From contig DASTYT010000049.1 in the NCBI GenBank assembly GCA_035764725.1, positions 39,738 through 103,737 of the forward strand: a stretch of DNA of 64,000 bases, read 5' to 3'. The translations under genes and the position numbers were made by a program. The stretch's first letter is position 1; every line of letters starts with the position of its first letter. The notes under the pieces were generated by a model, which was given only the letters and a program-made list of their open reading frames with translations, did not search any database and was not told the DNA's origin. This document shows, in pieces, positions 32,866 through 41,272 of the stretch. The stretch comes from Candidatus Methylomirabilota bacterium. GTDB lineage: Bacteria; Methylomirabilota; Methylomirabilia; Rokubacteriales; CSP1-6.

Positions 32866-34922
32866 GCGAGCCCTGGCTCGGGCTCACCATGCTGGGGCTC
32901 ATCGTGGTGGCCATCATGATGGGCTTCCCGACCGCCTTCACCCTGATGGGCCTGGGGATGATCTTCGGCTATATCGCCTTCTGGGCCCCCGGCCAGCACT
33001 GGTACGACAACCGGATCTTCGACCTCGTCGTCCAGCGCACGTACTGGGTGATGACCAACGACACCCTGCTCTCGGTGCCCTTATTCGTGTTCATGGGCTA
33101 TATCATGGAGCGGGCCGCGCTCGTGGACCGGATGTTCCACGCGGTTCAGCTGGCGTTCCGCCGCGTGCCTGCCTCGCTCGCCGTCACGACACTGCTCGTC
33201 TGCGCGTTCTGGGGCATCGCCTCCGGCATCGTGGGCGCGGTGGTCGTCCTCATGGGTGTGATCGCGATGCGGCCCATGCTCAATGCCGGCTATGACGTGA
33301 AGCTGGCGTCGGGGGCCATCACCGCGGGCGGCACGCTCGGCATCCTCATTCCACCGTCGGTCATGCTCATCGTCTACGCGGCGGTGGCGGGCCAGTCCAT
33401 CGTCAAGCTCTACGCCGCCGCGATGCTGCCCGGCTTCTTCCTGACGTTTCTCTACCTCGTCTACATCCTCGGTTGGGCCATCATCAATCCCAAGATCGCG
33501 CCCAAGCTGTCGCCCGATCAATACCGGGTCACAGTGCCCGAGTACCTGAAGGCCCTCGAGCCACGCCCGGGCGGCAGCATCGTGCCGGGTCTGCTGCGGG
33601 CGGCGTTCCGTCCGGGTGTGGGGCACTATCGCTCGATCGTCCAGGATGTGTTGATCGCGTCCGTGCCCGTCCTCCTGACGGTGGGCACCCTGACGGCGAC
33701 CTGGTGGTACGTGGTGATCTACAACGCCCCCGAGGCTGGCGCCGTCGCGGTGGCCCCGGCGCCCTCCCCGGCATCCAACCCGGCCTCCGTCAAGGTCGCG
33801 GCGCCTCCCGCCGCGCCCCAGGCCGCCAAGGACGACAAGCCTCAGGAGCTCGGCGCGGCCGCCACCGAAGAACAGCCCGAGGAGCTGGGCTCGGCCGGTG
33901 ATGCGACGGAAGGCACGAGGGCGGCGAAAAGCGAGGGACCACCCGAGGAGATGTCGTCCTTGCGTGACCCCACCCTCGTTTCCAGCGCGGGGAAGATCCC
34001 CGCGCACTTCTACGCCTGGTTCTGGGGGATCACCGCGGCGTTCGGCGTGCTCCTCCTCGTCTATTTCGCGCGGATGGACGGCGAGCAGCTGATGATCCTG
34101 CGGGAGCTCTGTATCGCGGTGGTCCCGCTGGGCGTGCTGACGGTGGTCGTCCTCGCGGTGATCCTGCTCGGAATATGCACCGCCACCGAGTCGGCGGCGA
34201 TCGGCGCGCTCGGCGCCATGTACCTGGCGGTGATGGCGCGCTTCCAGCGGCCGGTCCTCTGGTGGAGCCTGGTGGGCCTGATCGGCGGCATCGCGCTGGG
34301 ATGGTACGAGGGCGAGAACTGGGCCTCTCTCCTCGTGGCGGGCTCGATCGGCGGAACGCTCGTCGGCACGGTGGTGCCGGGACTCTGGTACCTTCGCACG
34401 TCCCGGGAGCTACGGCTCAACATGAAGGAGTCCACCTTCCTCACCGCGAAGACGACGGCCATGGTGTGCTGGCTATTCGTGGGCTCCGGTCTGTTCTCCG
34501 CCGTCTTTGCGCTGCACGGCGGGCAGGGGGTCATCGAGCGTTGGGTGCTCTCGATGAATCTCTCCCCCTTCGGCTTCATGTTCCTCGCCCAGGTCATCAT
34601 CTTCGTGCTGGGCTGGCCGCTCGAGTGGACGGAGATCATCGTGATCTTCTGCCCGATCTTCATCCCGCTCCTGAGCCATTTCGAGATCGACCCGATCCTG
34701 TTCGGCACCATGGTCGCGGTGAATCTCCAGGCCGCGTTCCTCTCGCCGCCAGTGGCGATGTCGGCCTTCTACCTCAAGGGCGTGTCGCCCAAGCACGTGA
34801 CGCTGAACCAGATCTTCGCGGGCATGATGCCGTACATGATCATCGTGTGCATCTGCCTGGCCTTCATGTACATCTGGCCAGGCATGACCCTCTGGCTGCC
34901 GGAGTTCCTCTACGGCAAGTGA
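32862..34922 (+). CDS. dctM: TRAP transporter large permease (DctM family) with a central insert
   Basis: 686 residues, against about 430 for ordinary DctM. The N-terminal third is standard (FVFMGYIMERAALVDRMF, CAFWGIASGIVGAVVVLMG, GGTLGILIPPSVMLIVYAAV), and the C-terminal part closes the fold (CTATESAAIGALGAMYLAV, GWPLEWTEIIVIFCPIFIPL, LQAAFLSPPVAMSAFYLKG). Between them, around residues 225-400, lies an insert with an extra membrane helix, an Ala/Pro-rich hydrophilic stretch (about 288-376) with repeated QELG/EELG motifs, and another helix. Forms the sodium-driven channel with DctQ. Confidence 0.92.
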   Translation: MSEPWLGLTMLGLIVVAIMMGFPTAFTLMGLGMIFGYIAFWAPGQHWYDNRIFDLVVQRTYWVMTNDTLLSVPLFVFMGYIMERAALVDRMFHAVQLAFRRVPASLAVTTLLVCAFWGIASGIVGAVVVLMGVIAMRPMLNAGYDVKLASGAITAGGTLGILIPPSVMLIVYAAVAGQSIVKLYAAAMLPGFFLTFLYLVYILGWAIINPKIAPKLSPDQYRVTVPEYLKALEPRPGGSIVPGLLRAAFRPGVGHYRSIVQDVLIASVPVLLTVGTLTATWWYVVIYNAPEAGAVAVAPAPSPASNPASVKVAAPPAAPQAAKDDKPQELGAAATEEQPEELGSAGDATEGTRAAKSEGPPEEMSSLRDPTLVSSAGKIPAHFYAWFWGITAAFGVLLLVYFARMDGEQLMILRELCIAVVPLGVLTVVVLAVILLGICTATESAAIGALGAMYLAVMARFQRPVLWWSLVGLIGGIALGWYEGENWASLLVAGSIGGTLVGTVVPGLWYLRTSRELRLNMKESTFLTAKTTAMVCWLFVGSGLFSAVFALHGGQGVIERWVLSMNLSPFGFMFLAQVIIFVLGWPLEWTEIIVIFCPIFIPLLSHFEIDPILFGTMVAVNLQAAFLSPPVAMSAFYLKGVSPKHVTLNQIFAGMMPYMIIVCICLAFMYIWPGMTLWLPEFLYGK

Positions 34923-34941
34923 ACCGTCCGCCCTCCACGCG

Positions 34942-36252
34942 CTGAATGCCGCGGACGCGGCCCGCCTCATCCGCGAGGGCAGGATCACCTCGGCGGAGCT
35001 CATCAGCGATTGCCTCGCCCGCGTGGCGAAGGTCGACGGCGAGGTGCAGGCCTGGACATTCCTCGATCCCGAGCATGCGCTCGCCCAGGCCCGCGCGGCC
35101 GACGACGCACGGCTCAGCGGCGCGCCCACCGGGCTCCTCCACGGGATCCCAGTGGGGATCAAGGACATCCTGGACACGGCGGACATGCCGACCGAGAGCG
35201 GCTCGGTGCTCCACGCCGGGCGCACTCCCTCGCGGGACGCGCACGCGGTGGCCCGGCTGCGCGCCGAGGGCGCGGTGATCATGGGCAAGACGGTGACGAC
35301 GGAGTTCGCCGCCCGGGCGCCGGGCAAGACGCGCAACCCCCACAACCCGGCCCACACGCCCGGAGGCTCGTCCAGCGGCTCGGCGGCGGCGGTGGCAGCA
35401 GGCATGGTCCCGCTCGCGCTGGGTAGCCAGACCGGCGGGTCGACGATCCGACCGGCGTCCTACTGCGGCGTGTACGGGTTCAAGCCGACGCACGGCCTCG
35501 TCTCCCGGGGCGGGATGTTCCAGCTCTCGCGGAGCCTCGACCACGTGGGTCTCTTCGCGCGCGCCATCGAGGATCTGGCCCTGCTCCTGGAAGTCGTGGC
35601 CGGGCACGACCCCGGTGATCCCGACACGCGGCCCCGGCCCCGCGTGCCCTTCCGCGCGGTGGCCGCGGAGGCGCCGCCGATCACGCCCCGACTCGGCTTC
35701 GTGAAGACGCCCCGCTGGGGTGACATGGACGACGACGCCCACGAGGCGTTCGGCGAGCTGTCCAACGCCCTCGGGGAGGGGATGGTCGAGGTCGAGCTCC
35801 TCGCCGACCAGGCCTGGGAGTGGCATCGGCTCACCATGGACGTCGAGCTCGCCATCAACCTGGCGCGCGAGTGGGAGCACGGGCGTGACCGGCTTTCGGC
35901 CTCGCTCCGCGCGCGAATCGAGAGCGGCCTTGCCGCGCGGGCTTACGACTACCTCCGCGCGCGGGCGGCGGTGCCCGCGCTCCTGGCGAGCGTGACCGAC
36001 CTGTTCGAGCAGCAGTTCGACGCCCTGCTGACCCCGGCGACCTTCGGCACCGCGCCGGCGGGCCTCGAGTCCACCGGCGATCCGGCCTTCTGCTCGGTAT
36101 GGACTCTGCTGGGCGTCCCCACGCTGAGCGTTCCCCTCATGCGGGGGGCCAACGGGCTGCCGCTGGGCGTGCAGCTGGTGGGGCCGCGCGAGGGCGACGG
36201 CCGCCTGCTCCGCACCGGCCGCTGGCTGGTCGAGCGCCTCACGCGCGACTGA
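34942..36252 (+). CDS. Amidase (amidase-signature family)
   Basis: About 436 residues. The Ser-cisSer-Lys triad is visible as Lys in GIPVGIKDILDTADMPTESG, Ser in HTPGGSSSGSAAAVAAGMVP and Ser in GSQTGGSTIRPASYCGVYGF; the C-terminal LLTPATFGTAP and LPLGVQLVGPREGD blocks match. The N-terminal helix LNAADAARLIREGRITSAEL is in frame from 34942 but no ATG, GTG or TTG precedes it; GTG 35023 would drop 27 conserved residues, so a CTG start at 34942 or a sequence error is likely. It follows the TRAP genes by 19 bases, hinting that the imported compound or its product is an amide. Confidence 0.87.
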   Translation: MNAADAARLIREGRITSAELISDCLARVAKVDGEVQAWTFLDPEHALAQARAADDARLSGAPTGLLHGIPVGIKDILDTADMPTESGSVLHAGRTPSRDAHAVARLRAEGAVIMGKTVTTEFAARAPGKTRNPHNPAHTPGGSSSGSAAAVAAGMVPLALGSQTGGSTIRPASYCGVYGFKPTHGLVSRGGMFQLSRSLDHVGLFARAIEDLALLLEVVAGHDPGDPDTRPRPRVPFRAVAAEAPPITPRLGFVKTPRWGDMDDDAHEAFGELSNALGEGMVEVELLADQAWEWHRLTMDVELAINLAREWEHGRDRLSASLRARIESGLAARAYDYLRARAAVPALLASVTDLFEQQFDALLTPATFGTAPAGLESTGDPAFCSVWTLLGVPTLSVPLMRGANGLPLGVQLVGPREGDGRLLRTGRWLVERLTRD

Positions 36253-36282
36253 TTGCCGCCGGGCCGCGCCGGGGCCCCTTGA

Positions 36283-36288
36283 TACAAT
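36283..36288 (+). promoter_or_regulatory. -10 element of leaderless type for the carbamoyltransferase
   Basis: TACAAT overlaps ATG 36287 and ends 7 bases before ATG 36296, which marks the second ATG as the real start. Confidence 0.5.
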
Positions 36289-36295
36289 GGCGCAG

Positions 36296-38053
36296 ATGAT
36301 CGTCCTCGGCATCAACGAGACTCACTGCGCGACCGCGGCCATGCTGCAGGACGGGCACATCATCGGCTGCGCGTCCGAGGAGCGCTTCTCCCGCCTGAAG
36401 AACGACGCGGGCTATCCGCGCCGGGCCGTGGACGCCCTCCTCGCCGAGCTCGGGATCGCCCCATCCGAGATCGATCTCGTGGCCCTGGGCGGCGCCCGCG
36501 CCGCCTCCCGGGAATGGCTCAACCGGGTGCTGCACGACGAGGTCTACGCCCGCGAGTACTACGGCGTGGCCTGGCCCTCCCCGCGGCGGGCCCTCGCCAA
36601 GAAGGTCCGCAAACTCGGCGCCCGCTTCGGCCTGATGGACGCGGCCCGCGGCAAGTTCGGCATCCCGCAGCGTGAGCGCCTCGGGCTGGTCACCGACCAC
36701 CTGGGCATCGCCGCCGACCGCATCGTCTGCCTCGATCACCACGCGTGTCATGCCGCCGCGGCCTACTTTGGCTCGGGCTTCGGAGGGCGGGAGGCGCTGG
36801 TGCTCACCAACGACAACTCCGGTGACGGACTGTGCGCCACCGCCTCCACCGGCCGGGGGCTCGAGCTGACGCGGCACGAGGCCACGGCGAGCGCGCCGGG
36901 CTCGCTGGGCGCGTTCTACTCGTTCGTGACCCTCGCGCTCGGGATGAAGTTCGGTGAGCACGAGTACAAGGTCATGGGGCTCGCTCCCTACGCGCCGGAG
37001 AAGTATGCCGCGCGGGCGGAGGCCGCGCTGCACGAGGTGTTCGGGATGGAAGCCGGCCGCCCCGCGCGCTTCCACTGGCGAAAGCCCGGCGAGCGCTACG
37101 GACTGCTCGTGCGCGCGACCCTCGGGCTGCGCTTCGACTGGGTCGCCGCGGGGGCCCAGCGCCTGCTCGAGGGTGTCCTGCTCGAGTGGGCGCGGCTCAT
37201 GCACACGCGCCATGGCGGCGGCCGCGTGGCGCTGGGCGGCGGCGTCTTCATGAACGTGAAGGCCAACATGCTCCTCGCCCAGGAGGACTGGGTAGAGGAC
37301 CTCTTCGCCTTCCCCTCGTGTGGCGACGAGTCGAACGCGGTGGGCGCGGCCTACCTGGGCTATCTCGCGGAGTGCCGGCGCCGGCAGCTTCCCGCCGCGC
37401 CCGCGCCGTTCGGCCCGGCCTATCTCGGCCCCTCGGTCAACGACGCCCACGCCGAGACGGTGATCCAGGAGCGCGACCTCCACGCCCGCTACAAGGTCGC
37501 GTTCCACGACCGCATCGAGGAGCGCATCGCGGAGCTCCTGGTCACGGACGGTGTGGTGGCGCGGTGCGCGGGGCGCATGGAGTTCGGCGCGCGCGCTCTC
37601 GGCAATCGCTCGATCCTCGCGAACCCCGGCGATCCCCGTGTCGTCGGGCTCATCAACCGGATGATCAAGAATCGTGACTTTTGGATGCCCTTCGCCCCGA
37701 CCGTCCTCGCCGAGCGCGCGGCCGACTACCTGGTGAACCCGAAGCGGCTCGCCTCGCCGTACATGATGCTCGCCATGCCCACGACGGCGGCCGGGCGCGC
37801 CGCGCTGCCCGCGGCCATCCATCCCCAGGACGCGACGGCGCGGCCCCAGATCCTCGAGCGGGACTGGAACCCCGAATACCACGCGGTGATCCGCGAGTTC
37901 GAGCGGCGCACCGGGACGGGAGCCGTGCTCAACACCTCCTTCAACCTCCACGGCGAGCCGGTGGTCGCTTCCGCCGCCGATGCGGTGGACACCTTCGAGC
38001 GATCCGGCCTCCCGCACGTCGCCATCGGACACTGGCTGATCTCGAAGAAGTGA
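36296..38053 (+). CDS. NodU/CmcH-family carbamoyltransferase
   Basis: 585 residues. N-terminal ASKHA-type domain (IVLGINETHCATAAMLQDGH, CASEERFSRLKNDAGYP, LDHHACHAAAAYFGSGF, SLGAFYSFVTLALGMKFGEH) and C-terminal carbamoyl-transfer domain (ALGGGVFMNVKANM, CGDESNAVGAAYLG, GRMEFGARALGNRSILANP, MPFAPTVLAERAADYL, NTSFNLHGEPVV). Uses carbamoyl phosphate and ATP to carbamoylate a hydroxyl, as in nodulation factors or antibiotics; in glycan clusters it modifies surface sugars. ATG 36296 is preferred over 36287. Overlaps the methyltransferase by 4 bases. Confidence 0.92.
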   Translation: MIVLGINETHCATAAMLQDGHIIGCASEERFSRLKNDAGYPRRAVDALLAELGIAPSEIDLVALGGARAASREWLNRVLHDEVYAREYYGVAWPSPRRALAKKVRKLGARFGLMDAARGKFGIPQRERLGLVTDHLGIAADRIVCLDHHACHAAAAYFGSGFGGREALVLTNDNSGDGLCATASTGRGLELTRHEATASAPGSLGAFYSFVTLALGMKFGEHEYKVMGLAPYAPEKYAARAEAALHEVFGMEAGRPARFHWRKPGERYGLLVRATLGLRFDWVAAGAQRLLEGVLLEWARLMHTRHGGGRVALGGGVFMNVKANMLLAQEDWVEDLFAFPSCGDESNAVGAAYLGYLAECRRRQLPAAPAPFGPAYLGPSVNDAHAETVIQERDLHARYKVAFHDRIEERIAELLVTDGVVARCAGRMEFGARALGNRSILANPGDPRVVGLINRMIKNRDFWMPFAPTVLAERAADYLVNPKRLASPYMMLAMPTTAAGRAALPAAIHPQDATARPQILERDWNPEYHAVIREFERRTGTGAVLNTSFNLHGEPVVASAADAVDTFERSGLPHVAIGHWLISKK

Positions 38054-39084
38054 GCGCGCCGGGTCCGCACGCGCGCGCGCCCCGCACCGTCGACTCGCCC
38101 TGCTTCCTCTGCGGGACGGCGACCGCCGATCCGGTCTGGCAAACCGACGACCGCGCCTTCGCCGTCCCCGGCTCCTACACGGTGGCCCGCTGCCGCGCCT
38201 GCGGGTTCCTCTATCAGCGCCCGCGGGTGGCCGACGACGACCTCGCCGCCTGCTATCCCGATCGCTACCCGCGCCATCCCGAGCCCTCGCCGCGCGTGCC
38301 CCTGAAGGGCTCGTCGGGACGCCGCCGGGCCGCGCGGTGGGCCCTTGCGGAGGGTCTCGGCTATCGCGGCCTCGCCCCGCCGCGCGCCGGCCTCCTCACG
38401 CGCATGCGCGGGCGCTGGCTGCTCCGACGGATCCGATGGGACTGCCCACCGTGGACGGGGCAGGGACGCTACCTCGACGTGGGATGCGGCTCGGGCGGCG
38501 CGCTCGGCGTGGCGCGGGCGCTGGGCTGGCGCACCGCGGGGATCGAGGTGGATGCGGAGGCCGCCGCCCGCGCCCGCGGCTTCGCTGACGAGCTCCACGT
38601 GGGCGACGCCTTCGGCGCCCCGTTCGAGGGGGGCCGCTTCGACGTCGTGAGCGCATTTCACGTGCTCGAGCACGTGCCGGACCCCGTGGCCCTGCTCCGC
38701 CGCATGCTCGCGTGGCTGGCCCTGGGCGGGCTGCTCATCGTTGAGGTCCCCAACGCGGGCGGCCTGGGCGCCGCGCTGTTCGGGCGCGCGTGGTCGGGCC
38801 TCGAGCTGCCGCGCCACCTGTCCCACTTCACGCCGGCCAGTCTCGAGCGCGCGGTGCGGGCGGCCGGCGGGCGCATCGTGTGGCAGCGCCAGCAGGCCAA
38901 GCCCCGCCACTATCTCTGGAGCCTGCGCCTCCGGCTGCGAGATCGCCGCCGCGAGCGGCTCGCCCGGGTGACCGAGTGGCGCCCGGCTTACGGTGTGATG
39001 AAGCTCGCCCTCGAGCGGGCCCTGCCCCTGGTGGCGAGGGCCGGCCGCGGCGAGGCGATCCGGATCGGGGTCAGGCCTCAGTAG
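38050..39084 (+). CDS. Class I SAM-dependent methyltransferase with N-terminal zinc ribbon
   Basis: 344 residues. An N-terminal treble-clef-like zinc site (SPCFLCGTATADP, VARCRACGFLYQRPR) is followed by a Rossmann methyltransferase: YLDVGCGSGGALGVARALGW, GIEVDAEAAARARG, FDVVSAFHVLEHVPDPVALL and LSHFTPASLERAVRAAGGR. This is the layout of sugar-modifying or polyketide-related methyltransferases (methyltransf_23 with a zinc-binding start). Translation is coupled to the carbamoyltransferase (GTGA overlap), so both may decorate the same glycan. Confidence 0.88.
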   Translation: MSAPGPHARAPRTVDSPCFLCGTATADPVWQTDDRAFAVPGSYTVARCRACGFLYQRPRVADDDLAACYPDRYPRHPEPSPRVPLKGSSGRRRAARWALAEGLGYRGLAPPRAGLLTRMRGRWLLRRIRWDCPPWTGQGRYLDVGCGSGGALGVARALGWRTAGIEVDAEAAARARGFADELHVGDAFGAPFEGGRFDVVSAFHVLEHVPDPVALLRRMLAWLALGGLLIVEVPNAGGLGAALFGRAWSGLELPRHLSHFTPASLERAVRAAGGRIVWQRQQAKPRHYLWSLRLRLRDRRRERLARVTEWRPAYGVMKLALERALPLVARAGRGEAIRIGVRPQ

Positions 39085-40025
39085 CCTCGCCCGCGGTCGG
39101 CCACGTGGCGCAGCGCGCGGCCCGCCAGGTAGCGGCGCAGGTTGTCGGCGAAGATCGGTGCGATCTCGGCGGGTGTGCTCGGTCCCGAGATGTGCGGTGT
39201 CACCACCACGTTGTCCAGTCCCCAGAACGGATGGCCGGGCGGCAAGGGCTCCTCGCTGAAGACGTCGAGCACGGCGCCCCCGATGGCGCGCGCCTCCAGC
39301 GCGCGCAGGAGGGCCGCCTCATCCACGACCGCGCCCCGCGCGAGATTGATCAGCCAGGCGCCCGGCTTCATGGCCGCGAGCTGGGCGGCGCCCAGGAGCC
39401 CCCGGGTCGCCGGAGTGAGCGGCACCGTCACCGCCACGAAGTCGGCGTCGCCGAGCACGCGGGTGAGGGCGGCGGGACGCACCACGCGATGCGCCTCGGG
39501 CGCCCCGCGTCCGCTCCGGCTCACGCCGATCACGCGCATGTCGAACGCGCGCCCGAGACGGGCCACCGCGCGCCCGATGTCCCCGAGTCCCACCACGCAG
39601 AGCGTGCGGCCGCGGAGTCGCGTGGGATCCGTCGGCTTCCAGTGGCGCGCGCGCTGGAGCGCTCGGAAGTGCTCCATCTTCTGGGTAGACCAGAGCGCCC
39701 AGCCGATCGCGTACTCGGCCATCCAGGGGCCGAAGATCCCGGCCGCCCGGGTGATCACGATGTCGTCACGGAGGCCGGGAACGAGGAAGCGCTCGACGCC
39801 CGCACCCATGACCTGGATCCAGCGGAGCGCGCGCGCCTGCGGCAGGAGATCGGGCGGGAAGCCCCAAGCATAGAGGATCTCCGCGTCCGCCACGTGCCGG
39901 GTGGCGGCCTCGGGCGTCCCACACACCGCCACGATGAGCGACCGTCGTGGCGGATGGATCAGCGCCGCGTAGGCGTCGGCCTCGTCCGGGTGATAGACGA
40001 GGATGAGGCGGGGGGCGGCGCTCAC
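39078..40025 (-). CDS. D-2-hydroxyacid dehydrogenase
   Basis: 315 residues. NAD(P)-binding Rossmann core in LCVVGLGDIGRAVARLGRAF (GxGxxG), the substrate Arg-Glu-His set in INLARGAVVDEAALLRALEA and EEPLPPGHPFWGLDNVVVTP with the acid-base His in TPHISGPSTP. This is the glyoxylate/hydroxypyruvate reductase type. Overlaps the upstream SDR gene by 4 bases and the convergent methyltransferase stop by 7 bases. Confidence 0.9.
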   Translation of the reverse strand: MSAAPRLILVYHPDEADAYAALIHPPRRSLIVAVCGTPEAATRHVADAEILYAWGFPPDLLPQARALRWIQVMGAGVERFLVPGLRDDIVITRAAGIFGPWMAEYAIGWALWSTQKMEHFRALQRARHWKPTDPTRLRGRTLCVVGLGDIGRAVARLGRAFDMRVIGVSRSGRGAPEAHRVVRPAALTRVLGDADFVAVTVPLTPATRGLLGAAQLAAMKPGAWLINLARGAVVDEAALLRALEARAIGGAVLDVFSEEPLPPGHPFWGLDNVVVTPHISGPSTPAEIAPIFADNLRRYLAGRALRHVADRGRGY

Positions 40026-40990
40026 GCGCCGAGCTTGGCGAGGAGCCGATCCTCGAACGTGAAGTCGACGGGGCGATCCGCCATGCCCTGCGCGCGGTAC
40101 CAGTCGAGGGTCTGCCGGATGGCGCCGGCCAGCGTGTAGCGGGGGCGGATGCCGAGCTCGTTCCGGAGCTTGGTCGTGGAGTGCACGGCATGGCAGTCGT
40201 AGACGAGGTTCTGGCCGAAGACGAGCCCCGGCCTATCGAAGGCCTTGAGCAGCGCCGGATCGAAGTGACGGAAGGTCACCGGGCGCCCCATGGCTTCGGC
40301 GATCAGCTCGACGAAACCCACCTGACTCACCACATCCTCGCCCATCACGTTGTACGCCTGCCCGTACGCGCGCGGGTCGCCCAGCATGGCCGCCATGGCC
40401 TCGCCGAGGTCGGCCACGTGGCCGAACTGCCGCAGCCAGCCGCCGTGGCCTGGCACGAGGACGGGCCGGCCGCGCGCGAGGCGGTCCATGAAGAAGGTCT
40501 CGTTGTTGCGGGTGTTGAGGGGGCCCATCACGTGCGTCGGCCGAACGATCGTGACCGGCCATCCCTCGCGGCGGTGGCGTTCGAGGAGCGCGTTCTCTCC
40601 GGCGATCTTGTGTCGTGCGTAGTCCCCCCAGTACTCGCCCCGCGGCGTGTCCTCGGAGTAGGGGATGGGCAGCGCGTGGTCGTAGACGCGACAGGTCGAG
40701 ACGAAGAGGAGATGCGGCCGCCCCCGCAGCGCGCGCAGTAGCGCCTCCACGTCCTCGCCCAGCGTGGGCGCGTAGGTCACGTCCACGACGCCGTCGAAGG
40801 CCTCGCCGCCGAGGAGGCCGGGCAGCGCGGCGTGATCCTTGCGATCCCCCGCGATGACCCGCGCGCCCGCGGGCAGGCGCTCCGGATGGCGGCCCCGGTT
40901 GAACACGGTGACGGCGTGGCCGCGCTGTTGCAGCGACTGCACGAGGTGCAGGCTGATGAACTCCGTCCCACCGAGCACGAGCACCCGCAT
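40022..40990 (-). CDS. NAD-dependent epimerase/dehydratase (SDR family)
   Basis: 322 residues. Extended-SDR features: MRVLVLGGTEFISLHLVQSL (GGTxFI in place of GxxGxxG), VFNRGRHPERLP, a VSTCRVYDH strand and the YARHKIAGENALL catalytic Tyr-Lys. Similar proteins include CSP41-like and isoflavone-reductase-like epimerases. ATG 40990 is preferred over the longer in-frame ATG at 41008, because TAAAAT ends 8 bases before it (leaderless type). Transcribed into the hydroxyacid dehydrogenase gene. Confidence 0.88.
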   Translation of the reverse strand: MRVLVLGGTEFISLHLVQSLQQRGHAVTVFNRGRHPERLPAGARVIAGDRKDHAALPGLLGGEAFDGVVDVTYAPTLGEDVEALLRALRGRPHLLFVSTCRVYDHALPIPYSEDTPRGEYWGDYARHKIAGENALLERHRREGWPVTIVRPTHVMGPLNTRNNETFFMDRLARGRPVLVPGHGGWLRQFGHVADLGEAMAAMLGDPRAYGQAYNVMGEDVVSQVGFVELIAEAMGRPVTFRHFDPALLKAFDRPGLVFGQNLVYDCHAVHSTTKLRNELGIRPRYTLAGAIRQTLDWYRAQGMADRPVDFTFEDRLLAKLGA

Positions 40991-40998
40991 GACGCGGG

Positions 40999-41004
40999 AT
41001 TTTA
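40999..41004 (-). promoter_or_regulatory. -10 element of leaderless type for the SDR gene
   Basis: TAAAAT on the minus strand ends 8 bases before ATG 40990 and lies inside the longer alternative start region. Confidence 0.5.
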
Positions 41005-41026
41005 GCACGCGGCGGGGAGCAGCCGC

Positions 41027-41272
41027 TCAGCCGATGGCCACCGCCACGCACGTCGTGGTGCGGGTCACGCCGTCGACGGTGCCGATCGACTCGGTCACCA
41101 GGTTGCCGATGGCGTCGAGGGACGCGCCGTCCACGACGGCAATGAAGTCGTAGGGACCGGTGACCGCGTCCATCGCGACCACCGTGGCCTTGGTCCCCTT
41201 CACCTTGGTCAGCGTCTTCTTCACGTTCTTGGTCTTGCCGGCGGCAGTCTCGATCAGCACGTAGGCCTTCAT
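41027..41272 (-). CDS. Stand-alone Lrp/AsnC ligand-binding (RAM) domain protein
   Basis: 81 residues: MKAYVLIETAAGKTKNVKKT, then VVAMDAVTGPYDFIAVVDGA and VTESIGTVDGVTRTTTCV. This is the ferredoxin-like RAM domain of Lrp/AsnC regulators without the helix-turn-helix. Such short proteins bind amino acids and may modulate enzymes or full regulators. Its start codon shares one base with the creatininase-family stop, so the two are cotranscribed. Confidence 0.9.
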   Translation of the reverse strand: MKAYVLIETAAGKTKNVKKTLTKVKGTKATVVAMDAVTGPYDFIAVVDGASLDAIGNLVTESIGTVDGVTRTTTCVAVAIG

